A stretch of 52,820 nt of DNA from Acidobacteriota bacterium (GTDB taxonomy: Bacteria > Acidobacteriota > Terriglobia > Bryobacterales > Bryobacteraceae), in the NCBI GenBank assembly GCA_029776225.1, contig JAKOTR010000085.1:1-52820 (forward strand). The letters are read 5' to 3'. Positions 1 to 9,053 of the stretch are shown here, one piece after another. The translations under genes were made by a program, and so were the position numbers. Position 1 is the stretch's first letter; each line of letters begins with the position of its first letter. The notes beneath the pieces were generated by a model that saw only the letters and a program-made list of their open reading frames with translations, was not told the DNA's origin and made no database searches.

Positions 1-3
1 GCC

Positions 4-326
4 ATTTCCGCGGTTGATCAACCGCGGCCCCATTGAAGCATGGCTCCACCTGCTGCTATGGTTGCGGCGCCCGCATTTCCGCGGTTGATCAACCGCGGCC
101 CCATTGAAGCCGTGCGAGGCTATCTTGACGCAGCCCGAGCCGAGAAAATTTCCGCGGTTGATCAACCGCGGCCCCATTGAAGCAGAATCCGCTGTACGTC
201 CTCGTTCTCCTTGAGGGTATTTCCGCGGTTGATCAACCGCGGCCCCATTGAAGCGCAGCCATTGATCCCGTATCCTGCTCCGGCGGCACTCAATCCCGCG
301 GTCACTTCAACCGCTGCCCACCCTAC
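4..326 (+). CRISPR. CRISPR array, leader-distal end (4 perfect repeats + 1 degenerate)
   Basis: Four identical 36-bp repeats lie at 4-39, 75-110, 148-183 and 219-254. Each begins ATTT, contains the perfect 20-bp palindrome CCGCGGTTGATCAACCGCGG, and ends CCCCATTGAAGC. Spacers are 40-74 (35 nt), 111-147 (37 nt), 184-218 (35 nt) and 255-290 (36 nt). A fifth, clearly degenerate repeat starts at about 291 (CCCGCGGT...TTCAACCGCTGCCCA) and runs into the 3' end of the hydrolase gene. The ATTGAAGC end and the decayed right-hand repeat suggest crRNA is transcribed on the + strand, with the leader and the rest of the array left of the window. No cas gene is present in the window, so the subtype cannot be assigned. 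Spacer origins were not searched. Confidence 0.95.
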
Positions 327-1342
327 AGCCACTTCTCCAGAAAGCGGCACATAGTCAGGCCGTCGATGATGTTGAACGGGAACTGGCCGGTCGTGTAGTG
401 GCCGCAGGGCAGGGCCACGGCGCGATGCCGCAGGCCGAGGGCCCGGAAGCGCTCAATCAACTGCTTCGAATAGACAGGCAGGAAAGTGGTGTCGTGGCGC
501 GCCCAGATCAGCAGGCTCTCCATGTCGCGCCCCTTCAAACGCTCCAGGTAGCTCGCCGGGCTGATCACGGCCCAATAGTCCCGCAGCTCGTCCTGAGTGA
601 TTGCATCCCCGAAACCCTGCCGGACGTGCTGCGTCGAAAGGCCCGTCCACACCACATCGCCGAAGTACATGGAGACATGGTTGAACACGCCGGCGCGCAC
701 GCGGGTATCGTGAGCTGCGGTGATGAAGGCGATGCAGGAGCCGAGGCTGGTCCCCAGGATTCCCAACCTCTCGTAGCCGCGCTCCTCGAGCCAGTCCAGG
801 CAGGCCCGCGCGTCAATGACCGACTGCCGCCCCGCGTGGATCGTCCGTCCGATGTTGCTCGAAACGTGATAGTCGGCCCGCCTGGTCTCCGCAGGCTTGC
901 GGTAGTCGTGGTAGGCCAGCGACATGCGCAGCGCCGAGATCCCGAAGCGGTTCAGCAGCTTCCCCACCCCGATGTGGCCGTCCGGGCCGGCGTTCCACTG
1001 CGGCAGCACAACCACGGCCCGCCCCCTGTCCCGGGGCGCCGGGAGCCACTCCGCATGGACCACATTATTCTCCGGATAGGGCGTCGCCACGGGGCTCGTA
1101 AACGTCAGGTGCGAGCCCTTCAGGTGGTAGTCCCGCGGGCGCTCGTAGGAAAAGAAGGCGTCGGAATCGGCCACCCAGCTACGCGTGAGCTCCAGAACCC
1201 GCCCGCGCGGATCCTCCCCGTCCAGCTCCTCGAGCCCCATCCAATCCAGCCCCCATTCGAACGGCCGGACCACCCGGTCGGTGTCCCGCGAGGCCAGGTG
1301 CTTCTCCCACCGACACATCAAGCGCGCATAGGGATTGGGCAT
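323..1342 (-). CDS. alpha/beta hydrolase family protein
   Basis: The 339-residue protein has an alpha/beta-hydrolase fold signature: the nucleophile elbow GTSLGS with Ser199, a candidate acid Asp284 in ARHDT, and a candidate catalytic His315 in CGHYT. The oxyanion region may be VVLPQWNAG near 111-119. No signal peptide is seen, so it is probably cytoplasmic. The substrate is unknown; the long N-terminal part (about 1-100) resembles the extension of dienelactone-hydrolase-like or peptidase-like uncharacterised members. The ATG at 1342 lacks a Shine-Dalgarno sequence. A TAGAAT box (1359 to 1354 on the minus strand) lies 11 nt upstream, and an intrinsic terminator sits about 40 nt upstream, so transcription could start after the terminator or be controlled by it. 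The stop codon abuts the decayed last CRISPR repeat. Confidence 0.85.
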   Translation of the reverse strand: MPNPYARLMCRWEKHLASRDTDRVVRPFEWGLDWMGLEELDGEDPRGRVLELTRSWVADSDAFFSYERPRDYHLKGSHLTFTSPVATPYPENNVVHAEWLPAPRDRGRAVVVLPQWNAGPDGHIGVGKLLNRFGISALRMSLAYHDYRKPAETRRADYHVSSNIGRTIHAGRQSVIDARACLDWLEERGYERLGILGTSLGSCIAFITAAHDTRVRAGVFNHVSMYFGDVVWTGLSTQHVRQGFGDAITQDELRDYWAVISPASYLERLKGRDMESLLIWARHDTTFLPVYSKQLIERFRALGLRHRAVALPCGHYTTGQFPFNIIDGLTMCRFLEKWL

Positions 1343-1378
1343 GGAAGGAAATCATTCTAGCAGAGCGGGCCGAGGGGA

Positions 1379-1404
1379 AGAAAAAACCCCGCCGTGCAGC
1401 GGGG
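1379..1404 (-). terminator. intrinsic terminator upstream of the hydrolase gene
   Basis: On the minus strand CCCCGC (1404-1399), a 6-nt loop and GCGGGG (1392-1387) form a GC stem followed by six T residues (1386-1381). No complete annotated gene on this strand ends just upstream, so it terminates either a small RNA or a leader transcript for the hydrolase gene that starts at 1342. Confidence 0.75.
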
Positions 1405-1505
1405 TGTGGGGAGAGCTAATTGCAAAGGAGGCAACCTCCCCCCCAAAGCGATGAACCTCTTGATACCCCGCGTCACTATTGTGCAATCCGCGGACCAAAT
1501 GTAAC
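1387..1505 (-). ncRNA. candidate structured leader RNA / attenuator or small RNA
   Basis: On the minus strand, the stretch before the terminator contains GCGGGG (1471-1466), which can pair with CCCCGC (1404-1399), the first arm of the terminator. It also contains GGGGAG near 1444-1436 that can pair with CTCCCC near 1415-1408, and a small GAGG/CCTC hairpin between them. The GCGGGG pairing and the terminator are mutually exclusive, as in an attenuator or riboswitch expression platform. I do not recognise a known riboswitch class. A free small RNA ending at the terminator is an equally possible reading. Confidence 0.4.
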
Positions 1506-1577
1506 ATATTGAATCTACGTACCGGCGGGCGACAAATTCCCGTTTTCCGTATTGCCGCCGCCCCGTCCACTACGTTA

Positions 1578-1605
1578 TTGCGGAGAACCGTTTTTCAGGT
1601 ACAAT
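1578..1605 (+). promoter_or_regulatory. sigma-70 promoter of the MFS gene (leaderless)
   Basis: TTGCGG (1578-1583), a 16-nt spacer and TACAAT (1600-1605) form a good -35/-10 pair. The GTG at 1612 lies 6 nt after the -10 box, where transcription should begin, and there is no Shine-Dalgarno sequence. Confidence 0.7.
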
Positions 1606-1611
1606 ACCGGG

Positions 1612-2838
1612 GTGTCTGAAACCGCTGCCAAGCGCATAAGCGACGGCGCGGCCCGGCGTCCGCTCTCGCCCGGCCTCGTCCGGAAGACCCTGGCAGGGTT
1701 CATGCTTTCCGGCCTGCTGTTCGCTTTTCTGGGCGCGATTCTCCCAGTCTGGCGCCACCACCTTACCGAGGACTACCTCACGGTAGGTAACTACTTCCTA
1801 AGCATGAACTTAGGGATCCTGGCCGCATTCTCGGCCGCCTACCGCCTGCTGTCCAAGCTGGGGATCGGCGCGGCCCTGGTTCTGGCGTGCAGCCTGGCCT
1901 GCGCGGCGTTCGCCTATCTGGCCCTGATCCCGCCCACCTTTTTCTCCCCGTGGTGGCGCATCGCGGGCGTCTTCGCCATCGGATGCGCGGCCGGACTGCT
2001 GAATTCGGCGCTGTTCCACGCCATTGCGCCGATCTACCGGCACGAGCCATCGGCAACCGCCAATCTTGCCGGGGCCGCTTTCGGCCTGGGCTGCGTGCTG
2101 GTGGCCGTCCTGGTCGCCGGGACATTCTACGTCTATACGGTGGCCAGCATCCTGGTTTTCATCGCGCTGATTCCGGGCTTTTTCATTCCGGCCTACGCGC
2201 GGGCATCGTTCCCGGCGGAGCTCTCCAAGGTGCGTTTTTCCTGGAGGCAGCGCTCCTCGGATTACCGCAGCACCGGCGCGGTCCTCTTCAGTCTCCTGCT
2301 GTTCTTCCAGTTCGGGAACGAGTGGGCGATCGCCGGCTGGCTGCCCCTGTTCCTGATCCACCGGCTCGGCATCAGCCCGGAAGCCTCGCTCGAGATGCTG
2401 GCGTTGTACTGGCTGGCGCTGCTGGTGGGCCGCACGGTCGTGCTCAGGGTCCTGCCCTCGGTGCATCACGCCAAATTGCTGATGGCAAGCGTGATGGCGG
2501 CGCTGATGGGATGCACGATCCTGATCTCGACCAACAACCGCTTCGGCGCGGTGATGGGCATTCTGCTGGTGGGCGGCGGATTCGCGTCCGTCTATCCCCT
2601 GGTTATGGAGAAAATCGGGCGCCGGCTGCCCGAGTACCACGCCGGGTTGTACAACGGAATTTTCTCTCTGGCCGTGACCGGCGGCATGCTGGCGCCGTGG
2701 TCGCTCGGCTACTTCAGCCACCTCTGGGGGATTCGCGTCGTCATGGCGCTGCCGCTGCTCGGCACCATCATGGTGTTTCTGCTGCTGGTTGTGATCTGGG
2801 CGGAAGCGAAGTTCTGGGACTCGGTGGAGCTAAAGTAG
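1612..2838 (+). CDS. MFS transporter
   Basis: A 408-residue integral membrane protein with about twelve hydrophobic segments, from KTLAGFMLSGLLFAFLG near the N terminus to IMVFLLLVVIWAE at the end; spacing and length are typical of the major facilitator superfamily. It probably carries a small solute by proton coupling, but the substrate cannot be read from the sequence. The first in-frame ATG is at 1552, but the GTG at 1612 fits better: the -10 box (1600-1605) ends 6 nt before it, so a transcript from this promoter would begin at the start codon and would not contain 1552. The 3' end overlaps the convergent secreted-protein gene by 9 bp. Confidence 0.88.
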   Translation: MSETAAKRISDGAARRPLSPGLVRKTLAGFMLSGLLFAFLGAILPVWRHHLTEDYLTVGNYFLSMNLGILAAFSAAYRLLSKLGIGAALVLACSLACAAFAYLALIPPTFFSPWWRIAGVFAIGCAAGLLNSALFHAIAPIYRHEPSATANLAGAAFGLGCVLVAVLVAGTFYVYTVASILVFIALIPGFFIPAYARASFPAELSKVRFSWRQRSSDYRSTGAVLFSLLLFFQFGNEWAIAGWLPLFLIHRLGISPEASLEMLALYWLALLVGRTVVLRVLPSVHHAKLLMASVMAALMGCTILISTNNRFGAVMGILLVGGGFASVYPLVMEKIGRRLPEYHAGLYNGIFSLAVTGGMLAPWSLGYFSHLWGIRVVMALPLLGTIMVFLLLVVIWAEAKFWDSVELK

Positions 2839-3513
2839 CTTCAGAACGGCCTGGCGTTCGCCGTCCGTGTAAATCAGCTCAACCTTCTTGATGGATTTCG
2901 TCTTTCCCTGGAAGCGGAAGTAGAGATAGCCGCTAACCGGCCTGTCGCACGTGCCCTCGGGCATGGCGGATGCAACCGCGGCTTCCTCCGCGGTCAGGGC
3001 CTGCTGCTTCTCCACCCCGCCCGGAACCTGGCTGGGAGCCTGCGCTACCGGAGGCTTCCGGCGCTGGGATTCCCTGGGGTCGCCGGGGAACCGCTGCCCC
3101 ACGGGACGGCGGCCGAGAATGATGTCCGCGCCACCCAGCCCGATACCGCCCTCCACGCCACGGGGGGATTCCCAATCGGGGTACTTGAGCGACGCCGCGA
3201 CAAACCCGGCGGGCTGCGGAAAGATCACGTCCTTCTTGCCGTTTATCCGCAGCGTGAACTGGCCCGCGGAAAGCTGGATTTCCCTGCCCTTCGGCGGGAA
3301 CACGGCGACCTCGACGACGAGGTAATCGGGAACGAAAAAGCTCTGGCCGCCGCTGGAAAAGCTGTGCACCAGATACTCGGCGCCAATGGCCACGCCTCCC
3401 GCCGTAGCGTGAACCGGGTAATCCGCCGCTGCGGCCTTCGGCTCCGTGCCTCCCTGGGCCCAGTCCGCCGCGCAGAAGACGGCGATGCACACCACTAGCC
3501 GGAGCACAGCCAT
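2830..3513 (-). CDS. secreted hypothetical protein
   Basis: A 227-residue protein that I cannot assign to a family. Residues 1-19 look like a signal peptide (VLRLVVCIAVFCAADWAQ, cut near AQG). The N-terminal half is beta-rich, with FVPDYLVVEVAVFPPKG and FTLRINGKKDVIFPQ, suggesting an Ig-like or beta-sandwich domain. A proline- and arginine-rich linker (about 140-170) precedes a short C-terminal domain ending in YLYFRFQGKTKSIKKVELIY. It is probably exported to the periplasm. The ATG at 3513 lies 6 nt after a TATACT box (3525 to 3520 on the minus strand) and has no Shine-Dalgarno sequence. It is divergent from dacB across only 23 bp and overlaps the MFS gene end by 9 bp. Confidence 0.7.
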   Translation of the reverse strand: MAVLRLVVCIAVFCAADWAQGGTEPKAAAADYPVHATAGGVAIGAEYLVHSFSSGGQSFFVPDYLVVEVAVFPPKGREIQLSAGQFTLRINGKKDVIFPQPAGFVAASLKYPDWESPRGVEGGIGLGGADIILGRRPVGQRFPGDPRESQRRKPPVAQAPSQVPGGVEKQQALTAEEAAVASAMPEGTCDRPVSGYLYFRFQGKTKSIKKVELIYTDGERQAVLKLL

Positions 3514-3517
3514 GTCT

Positions 3518-3528
3518 GAAGTATAATT
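3518..3528. promoter_or_regulatory. overlapping divergent -10 boxes
   Basis: TATAAT (3522-3527, + strand) ends 9 nt before the dacB GTG at 3537. TATACT (3525 to 3520, minus strand) ends 6 nt before the ATG at 3513. The two -10 elements share four base pairs within a 23-bp intergenic region, so the divergent promoters should be mutually exclusive and both transcripts essentially leaderless. Confidence 0.6.
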
Positions 3529-3536
3529 CGGTTTCC

Positions 3537-4994
3537 GTGCGGTGGATCCCGTTATTTCTGCTCTTCGTCCAGTTTTCGCCTGCTGATACGCTGCGGCAGC
3601 GCATCGAGAGCGCCATGGAGGCGTCGGCCGGCGCCCGCGGGGCGTTCTGGGGGATGGTGGCGGTGGAGCTCGAGACCGGCACGGCGCTCTACGAGACGAA
3701 TGCGAACCGGTTCTTCGTGCCCGCCTCGACCACCAAACTGGTCACGACGGCGCTGGCGCTCGCGCGGCTCGGGCCGGACTACCGGTTCGAAACGACCGTC
3801 TGCGCGGATGCGCCGCCGGATGCCAGGGGCCGGATAGCCGGGGAGCTGCGGCTGGTGGGCGGGGGCGATCCGATGCTTACGGTGCGCGTGGCGCCCTACC
3901 AGAGAGGCCAGATAGAGGGGAACCCGCTCCAGGCCATCGAAACGCTCGCCGAACAGGTGTGCGCGCGAGGTGTGCGCCGGATCGATGGCGACATCGTGGG
4001 CGATGACACGATCTACACCTGGGAGCCTTATCCGGAGGGCTGGTCCGCAGGCGATCCCGTGTGGGACTACGGCGCCCCGGTCAGCGCGCTGGCGGTGAGC
4101 GATAACACCGTCAGAGTCACGCTGCGGGCCACCGCCCGGGGCACGCCGGTGTTGTCGCTTTTGCCCGCCCTTGAGTTCTACACCATTGACAATCGCGTGC
4201 GCGCGGGTCCGGGGCTGGAAAACAAGGTCTTTGTGGAACGCCTGCCTGGGTCGCGGCAGTTGCGGCTTTGGGGAACGATGTCGAGCGATCCCCCGAGCAC
4301 GATCCCGCTGCTGCTTGCCGTCCACGATCCCGCGCTTTACGCCGCTCATGCGCTGGCGGACGCGCTGGCGCGCAGAGGCGTCTCAATTGGAGGGCGCGCG
4401 GTGGCGCGGCACCGGTTCGCGAACGAGGAGGCGCCGGCGGAAGCGCGCGGGGTGGTGCTGGCGCGGCGAACGTCACCGCCGCTGATCGAGGCGCTCCGCG
4501 TGATTGACAAGGTGAGCCAGAATTTGCACGCCGAAATGGTGCTGCGCGAAGTGGCTCGCATCCGGAGGGGGAAAGGCAGCCGGGAAGCGGGGCTCGAAGA
4601 GATGCGCGCGTTCCTGACCGAAGTGGGCGTCGGAGCACACGAGTACGACTTCGCGGACGGCTCTGGCCTCTCGCGGCTCGGCTTGGTGACCCCGGGAGCG
4701 CTGTGCAAGCTGCTGCGCTACATGTACGATTCGCCGCACCGCGAGACGTGGCTTTCCCTATTGCCGCTCGGAGGCGAGGACGGCACCCTGAGCACGCGAT
4801 TCAACGGCAGGCGCGACGCCCGCCGCATTCGCGCCAAGACGGGCTCGCTGACGCACGTGGCGACACTTGCGGGCTACGCGGAATCGAAAACGCGCGGCAT
4901 GGTGGCGTTCGCGATCCTGGCAAATAATTTCAATGCGCCCGGATCGGAGATCCGGGCGGTGATTGACAGAATCGCGTTGATGCTGACGGAGTAG
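3537..4994 (+). CDS. dacB: D-alanyl-D-alanine carboxypeptidase/endopeptidase (PBP4 family)
   Basis: 485 residues, the usual size for peptidase family S13. It trims D-Ala and cleaves cross-bridges in peptidoglycan in the periplasm. All three penicillin-binding motifs are visible: SxxK as S64-T-T-K67, SxN as S327-Q-N329, and KTG at 434-436 (AKTGSLTHVATLAGY). The large insert domain between SxxK and SxN (about 90-240) is typical of class C type-4 PBPs. Residues 1-17 form a short signal peptide (WIPLFLLFVQFSPA). The start is GTG at 3537: no Shine-Dalgarno, but TATAAT ends 9 nt upstream. It is convergent with the oxidoreductase gene 10 bp downstream. Confidence 0.93.
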   Translation: MRWIPLFLLFVQFSPADTLRQRIESAMEASAGARGAFWGMVAVELETGTALYETNANRFFVPASTTKLVTTALALARLGPDYRFETTVCADAPPDARGRIAGELRLVGGGDPMLTVRVAPYQRGQIEGNPLQAIETLAEQVCARGVRRIDGDIVGDDTIYTWEPYPEGWSAGDPVWDYGAPVSALAVSDNTVRVTLRATARGTPVLSLLPALEFYTIDNRVRAGPGLENKVFVERLPGSRQLRLWGTMSSDPPSTIPLLLAVHDPALYAAHALADALARRGVSIGGRAVARHRFANEEAPAEARGVVLARRTSPPLIEALRVIDKVSQNLHAEMVLREVARIRRGKGSREAGLEEMRAFLTEVGVGAHEYDFADGSGLSRLGLVTPGALCKLLRYMYDSPHRETWLSLLPLGGEDGTLSTRFNGRRDARRIRAKTGSLTHVATLAGYAESKTRGMVAFAILANNFNAPGSEIRAVIDRIALMLTE

Positions 4995-5004
4995 GCCCGC
5001 CGGT

Positions 5005-6183
5005 CTACAGCGGGTACACCTCAAGCCGGTCCGGGTCGAACTTGATGCGTCGCTTCTCCTTATACGACTGGATCGCGAGCAGCGGCGGAATGATCGAGAT
5101 GGCCGCCAGCGCGCAATCGCCCTTGGGCAGCTTGCGTGTCTTGCAGCAATCCAAAAAGTCCCGCACGTGGTCGTCGGTGATATCGCCGGGAATATGCTTT
5201 TCAATGACCTTCGGGTTCTTGCCGGCAGGCGTGTATTCGTAGCGGTTCCGGTTCACGAAGAGTCTGCCGTTCTCGCCGTGGAAGGTGATGCCGTACTCGG
5301 CGCTGACGGAGTAGGCGTTGGATTGAAACAGCACGCTGAAGCCGTCGTATTCGAATAGCGCGTTGCAGGTGTCGGGCGCGTCGCGGCCGTCCCCCCGGTC
5401 GTAGTAGATGCCGCCCGCAAACACCACGGAATTCGGCGCCCGTTCCCCCATGTACATGTGGACCACGTCCAGCCAGTGGTGCCCGAAGTCGGTCATCTTC
5501 CCGCCGTTGAAATCCAGGAACTGGCGGAAACTGAAATACTGCGCCGGGTTCCAGTCCCGATACTTCACCGGACCCAGGAAGCGGACCCAATCCAGGTTCG
5601 CCGGCTTCTGGGCGGGTTCTGTACGCAGGCGCCGGGGAATGCCGCCTCCATGCCAGATCGCATCGATGTGGCTGATTTTGCCGATCACCCCCGACTTCAC
5701 GAATTTTTCCAGAGGCTCGATGTAGATGGGCCCCGAACGCTGCTGCACTCCGACCTGGCAAATACGCTTGTTGACGCGCGCCGCTTTCACCATCTCGGGC
5801 GCCTCGTCGAGCGTCCGGCACATGGGCTTCTCGACGTAAACGTCCTTGCCGGCGTTCATGGCATCCACCGCGCAATCCTTGTGCCAATGGTCTGGGGTGC
5901 CGATGAGCACCGCATCGACCTCCTTGAGCTCGAGCAGCTCGCGGTGATCTACGAAGGTCTTCGCGCCCGGTGCATCTTTCAGCGCCTGGTCGATGCGGAC
6001 CGCGTAAACGTCGCAGAGCGCGCGCACTTCCACGTCCGGGTTCTTCTGGAAGATCTTCATAACGTACGTTCCGCGGCTTCCGGTGCCGATGACGCCCAGA
6101 CCGATCCGGTCGTTCGCGCCAAGAATCCTTGAGTATGAGAGCGCAGTAAATGCGGCGGCCTTGGCCGCTTCGCGTCGGGTCAT
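5005..6183 (-). CDS. Gfo/Idh/MocA family NAD(P)-dependent oxidoreductase
   Basis: 392 residues with an N-terminal Rossmann fold (VIGTGSRG at 31-38) and the family signature EKP (E118-K119-P120 in YVEKPMCRTLDE), followed by the alpha/beta substrate domain. The family oxidises or epimerises sugars and sugar derivatives with NAD(P). The N terminus MTRREAAKAAAFTALSYS carries a twin-arginine-like segment, as in the exported glucose-fructose oxidoreductase branch common in Acidobacteria and Planctomycetes, so export of the folded, cofactor-loaded enzyme through Tat is likely. A strong Shine-Dalgarno sequence (GGAGG, 7 nt before ATG) fixes the start. The exact sugar is unknown. Confidence 0.88.
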   Translation of the reverse strand: MTRREAAKAAAFTALSYSRILGANDRIGLGVIGTGSRGTYVMKIFQKNPDVEVRALCDVYAVRIDQALKDAPGAKTFVDHRELLELKEVDAVLIGTPDHWHKDCAVDAMNAGKDVYVEKPMCRTLDEAPEMVKAARVNKRICQVGVQQRSGPIYIEPLEKFVKSGVIGKISHIDAIWHGGGIPRRLRTEPAQKPANLDWVRFLGPVKYRDWNPAQYFSFRQFLDFNGGKMTDFGHHWLDVVHMYMGERAPNSVVFAGGIYYDRGDGRDAPDTCNALFEYDGFSVLFQSNAYSVSAEYGITFHGENGRLFVNRNRYEYTPAGKNPKVIEKHIPGDITDDHVRDFLDCCKTRKLPKGDCALAAISIIPPLLAIQSYKEKRRIKFDPDRLEVYPL

Positions 6184-6344
6184 GATTTGCCTCCTTAGCA
6201 GGCTGTTATTCTACATTCCCCGATGGGCGCCTGTCCAAGTGCATGATCCGGCTGGCCCAAATGATGCGAAACCGGCGGGAGCGGACCGACGTAACAGTGG
6301 TGAGCCTGCTCGCGGCTTTCTTTCTGGGCTTCGGAGGGGAGTCG

Positions 6345-7487
6345 ATGAACTATGTCCTACACCCGCTTATGCTCGCTTCTGCCGCCGCATGCCTGCTTGC
6401 CGCCGGAGATGAGATCGTATTCCGAACCGACGTCTCGCTGGTGCGCGTGGATGCCCATGTGCTCGACCGCAACAGCCGCGCCCTCAGCGGCCTGGGACCG
6501 GAGGATTTCGTCCTCCTCGACAACGGGCGCCGGCGGCCGATCAGCCATTTCGTCAAGGAAGAGATGCCGGTGGATGTCGTCCTGCTGCTGGACGTAAGTG
6601 GAAGCATGCGCCCGCACGTCGAGCGCATCGCAGCCGCTTCCCGCAAGGCGCTGCGCGTGCTCGGCAACGACGACCGCGTGGCCATCATGGTCTTCGACCG
6701 CGACACTCGCGTGCGCATGCCTTTTCGCAACAGCCGCGGCGGCGTGGAGCGGGAGTTCGACCGGCTGCTGGACCAGGAAACCTTTGACGGCGGCACCGAT
6801 ATCACGCGCGGCCTGCTGGATGCCGCCGCCTACGTGGGACGCCACGCGCGGAGCGATGCGCGGCGCGCGGTTGTCATTCTCACGGACGATCAGACCGAGC
6901 GCGACCGCGACGAAGAACGCGTATCGCGCGCACTCCTGAGGGCCGACGCCGTTCTGATGGCGTTGCTCGCGCCGGACGCGATGAGCCGCATGTGGAGGAA
7001 TCCCGGAAACATTATCTTCGGCCGCCGCAGGGGCATCGTGCTGGGATCGGGAACGAAATCGGCCGGCACCGCCGCGATCGCGCGCGAATCGGGCGGCGAC
7101 AGCATGCCGGTGGACGAAGCCAACGCGCTCGAGACCGCGCTGTCGCGCATCCGGGAACGCTACGGGCTGTACTTCCACCTGCCTGAAGGCGCAAAGCCGG
7201 GCGAGGAGCAGTTCATCGACGTGCAACTCGCCGAAGCCACGCGCGCACGCCACCCGGACGCGCAAGTGCGTTTCCGCCGCGTCTATCTTGCGCCCGGCGC
7301 CGCCGCATCCAGCGAACTGACGGCCGGGGGCGATTCGCCGCCTCCGAGGCGCAGGGTGGGGGTCAGCGAACCCTACGGTCCACGCGGCCCCCGGGATGCT
7401 CAACCCGCCCCGTCCGATGCCCCCGATCAGGCGCCCGAAGACCGTCCGGGCGGATGGCGGCGCGTGAACCCCGGCGATGAGCCATAG
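6345..7487 (+). CDS. secreted VWA-domain protein (acidobacterial VWFA-related)
   Basis: 380 residues from the ATG at 6345. I prefer this start over upstream in-frame codons because GGAGGGG sits 5 nt before it and a signal peptide follows immediately (LMLASAAACLLAAG). After a short beta region (VRVDAHVLDRNSRALSGLGP), typical of the VWFA-related family expanded in Acidobacteria, comes a von Willebrand A domain with an intact MIDAS: DVSGS at 83-87, Thr151 in GGTDITRG, and Asp181 in ILTDD. The C-terminal tail (about 320-380) is proline- and arginine-rich and probably disordered. It is likely a periplasmic or surface metal-dependent adhesion or assembly factor. No partner gene is adjacent. Confidence 0.85.
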   Translation: MNYVLHPLMLASAAACLLAAGDEIVFRTDVSLVRVDAHVLDRNSRALSGLGPEDFVLLDNGRRRPISHFVKEEMPVDVVLLLDVSGSMRPHVERIAAASRKALRVLGNDDRVAIMVFDRDTRVRMPFRNSRGGVEREFDRLLDQETFDGGTDITRGLLDAAAYVGRHARSDARRAVVILTDDQTERDRDEERVSRALLRADAVLMALLAPDAMSRMWRNPGNIIFGRRRGIVLGSGTKSAGTAAIARESGGDSMPVDEANALETALSRIRERYGLYFHLPEGAKPGEEQFIDVQLAEATRARHPDAQVRFRRVYLAPGAAASSELTAGGDSPPPRRRVGVSEPYGPRGPRDAQPAPSDAPDQAPEDRPGGWRRVNPGDEP

Positions 7488-7545
7488 CTTGCGCTGCAGC
7501 CTCCCGGGAACGCAGTCTGCGGGGCGAATTCGTACAAACGCGGCG

Positions 7546-7567
7546 CGCGATTAAAGCGCGATTAAAG
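7546..7567. repeat. tandem 11-bp repeat (CGCGATTAAAG x2)
   Basis: Two perfect copies of CGCGATTAAAG at 7546-7556 and 7557-7567 lie 47 bp upstream of the response-regulator start. A period of one helical turn is compatible with a regulator binding site. No protein can be named. Confidence 0.5.
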
Positions 7568-7613
7568 AAAATCCTGCCTGCGCTCTTTGTGAAAATGGCG
7601 CAAAATAAAGGTC

Positions 7614-9011
<1,398 letters not shown>

Positions 9012-9053
9012 GGCCGCCGCCGGAGCGGCATCCGCAAGCGCCTGCAGGGTCTT

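Noticed and set aside
162-350. 62-codon frame over the CRISPR repeats
   Set aside because: It reads through repeats and spacers and is explained by the array.
1352-1570. 72-codon minus-strand frame upstream of the hydrolase gene
   Set aside because: No Shine-Dalgarno or domain, and it spans a terminator; a structured RNA fits better, though a leader peptide cannot be fully excluded.
1810-2721. 303-codon antisense frame over the MFS gene
   Set aside because: Gln/Arg/Gly-rich mirror of hydrophobic codons; the MFS frame is clearly the coding one.
2830-2838. Short convergent 3' overlaps (also 20728-20753 and 45087-45112)
   Set aside because: Overlapping stop regions of 9-26 bp are ordinary in compact bacterial genomes.
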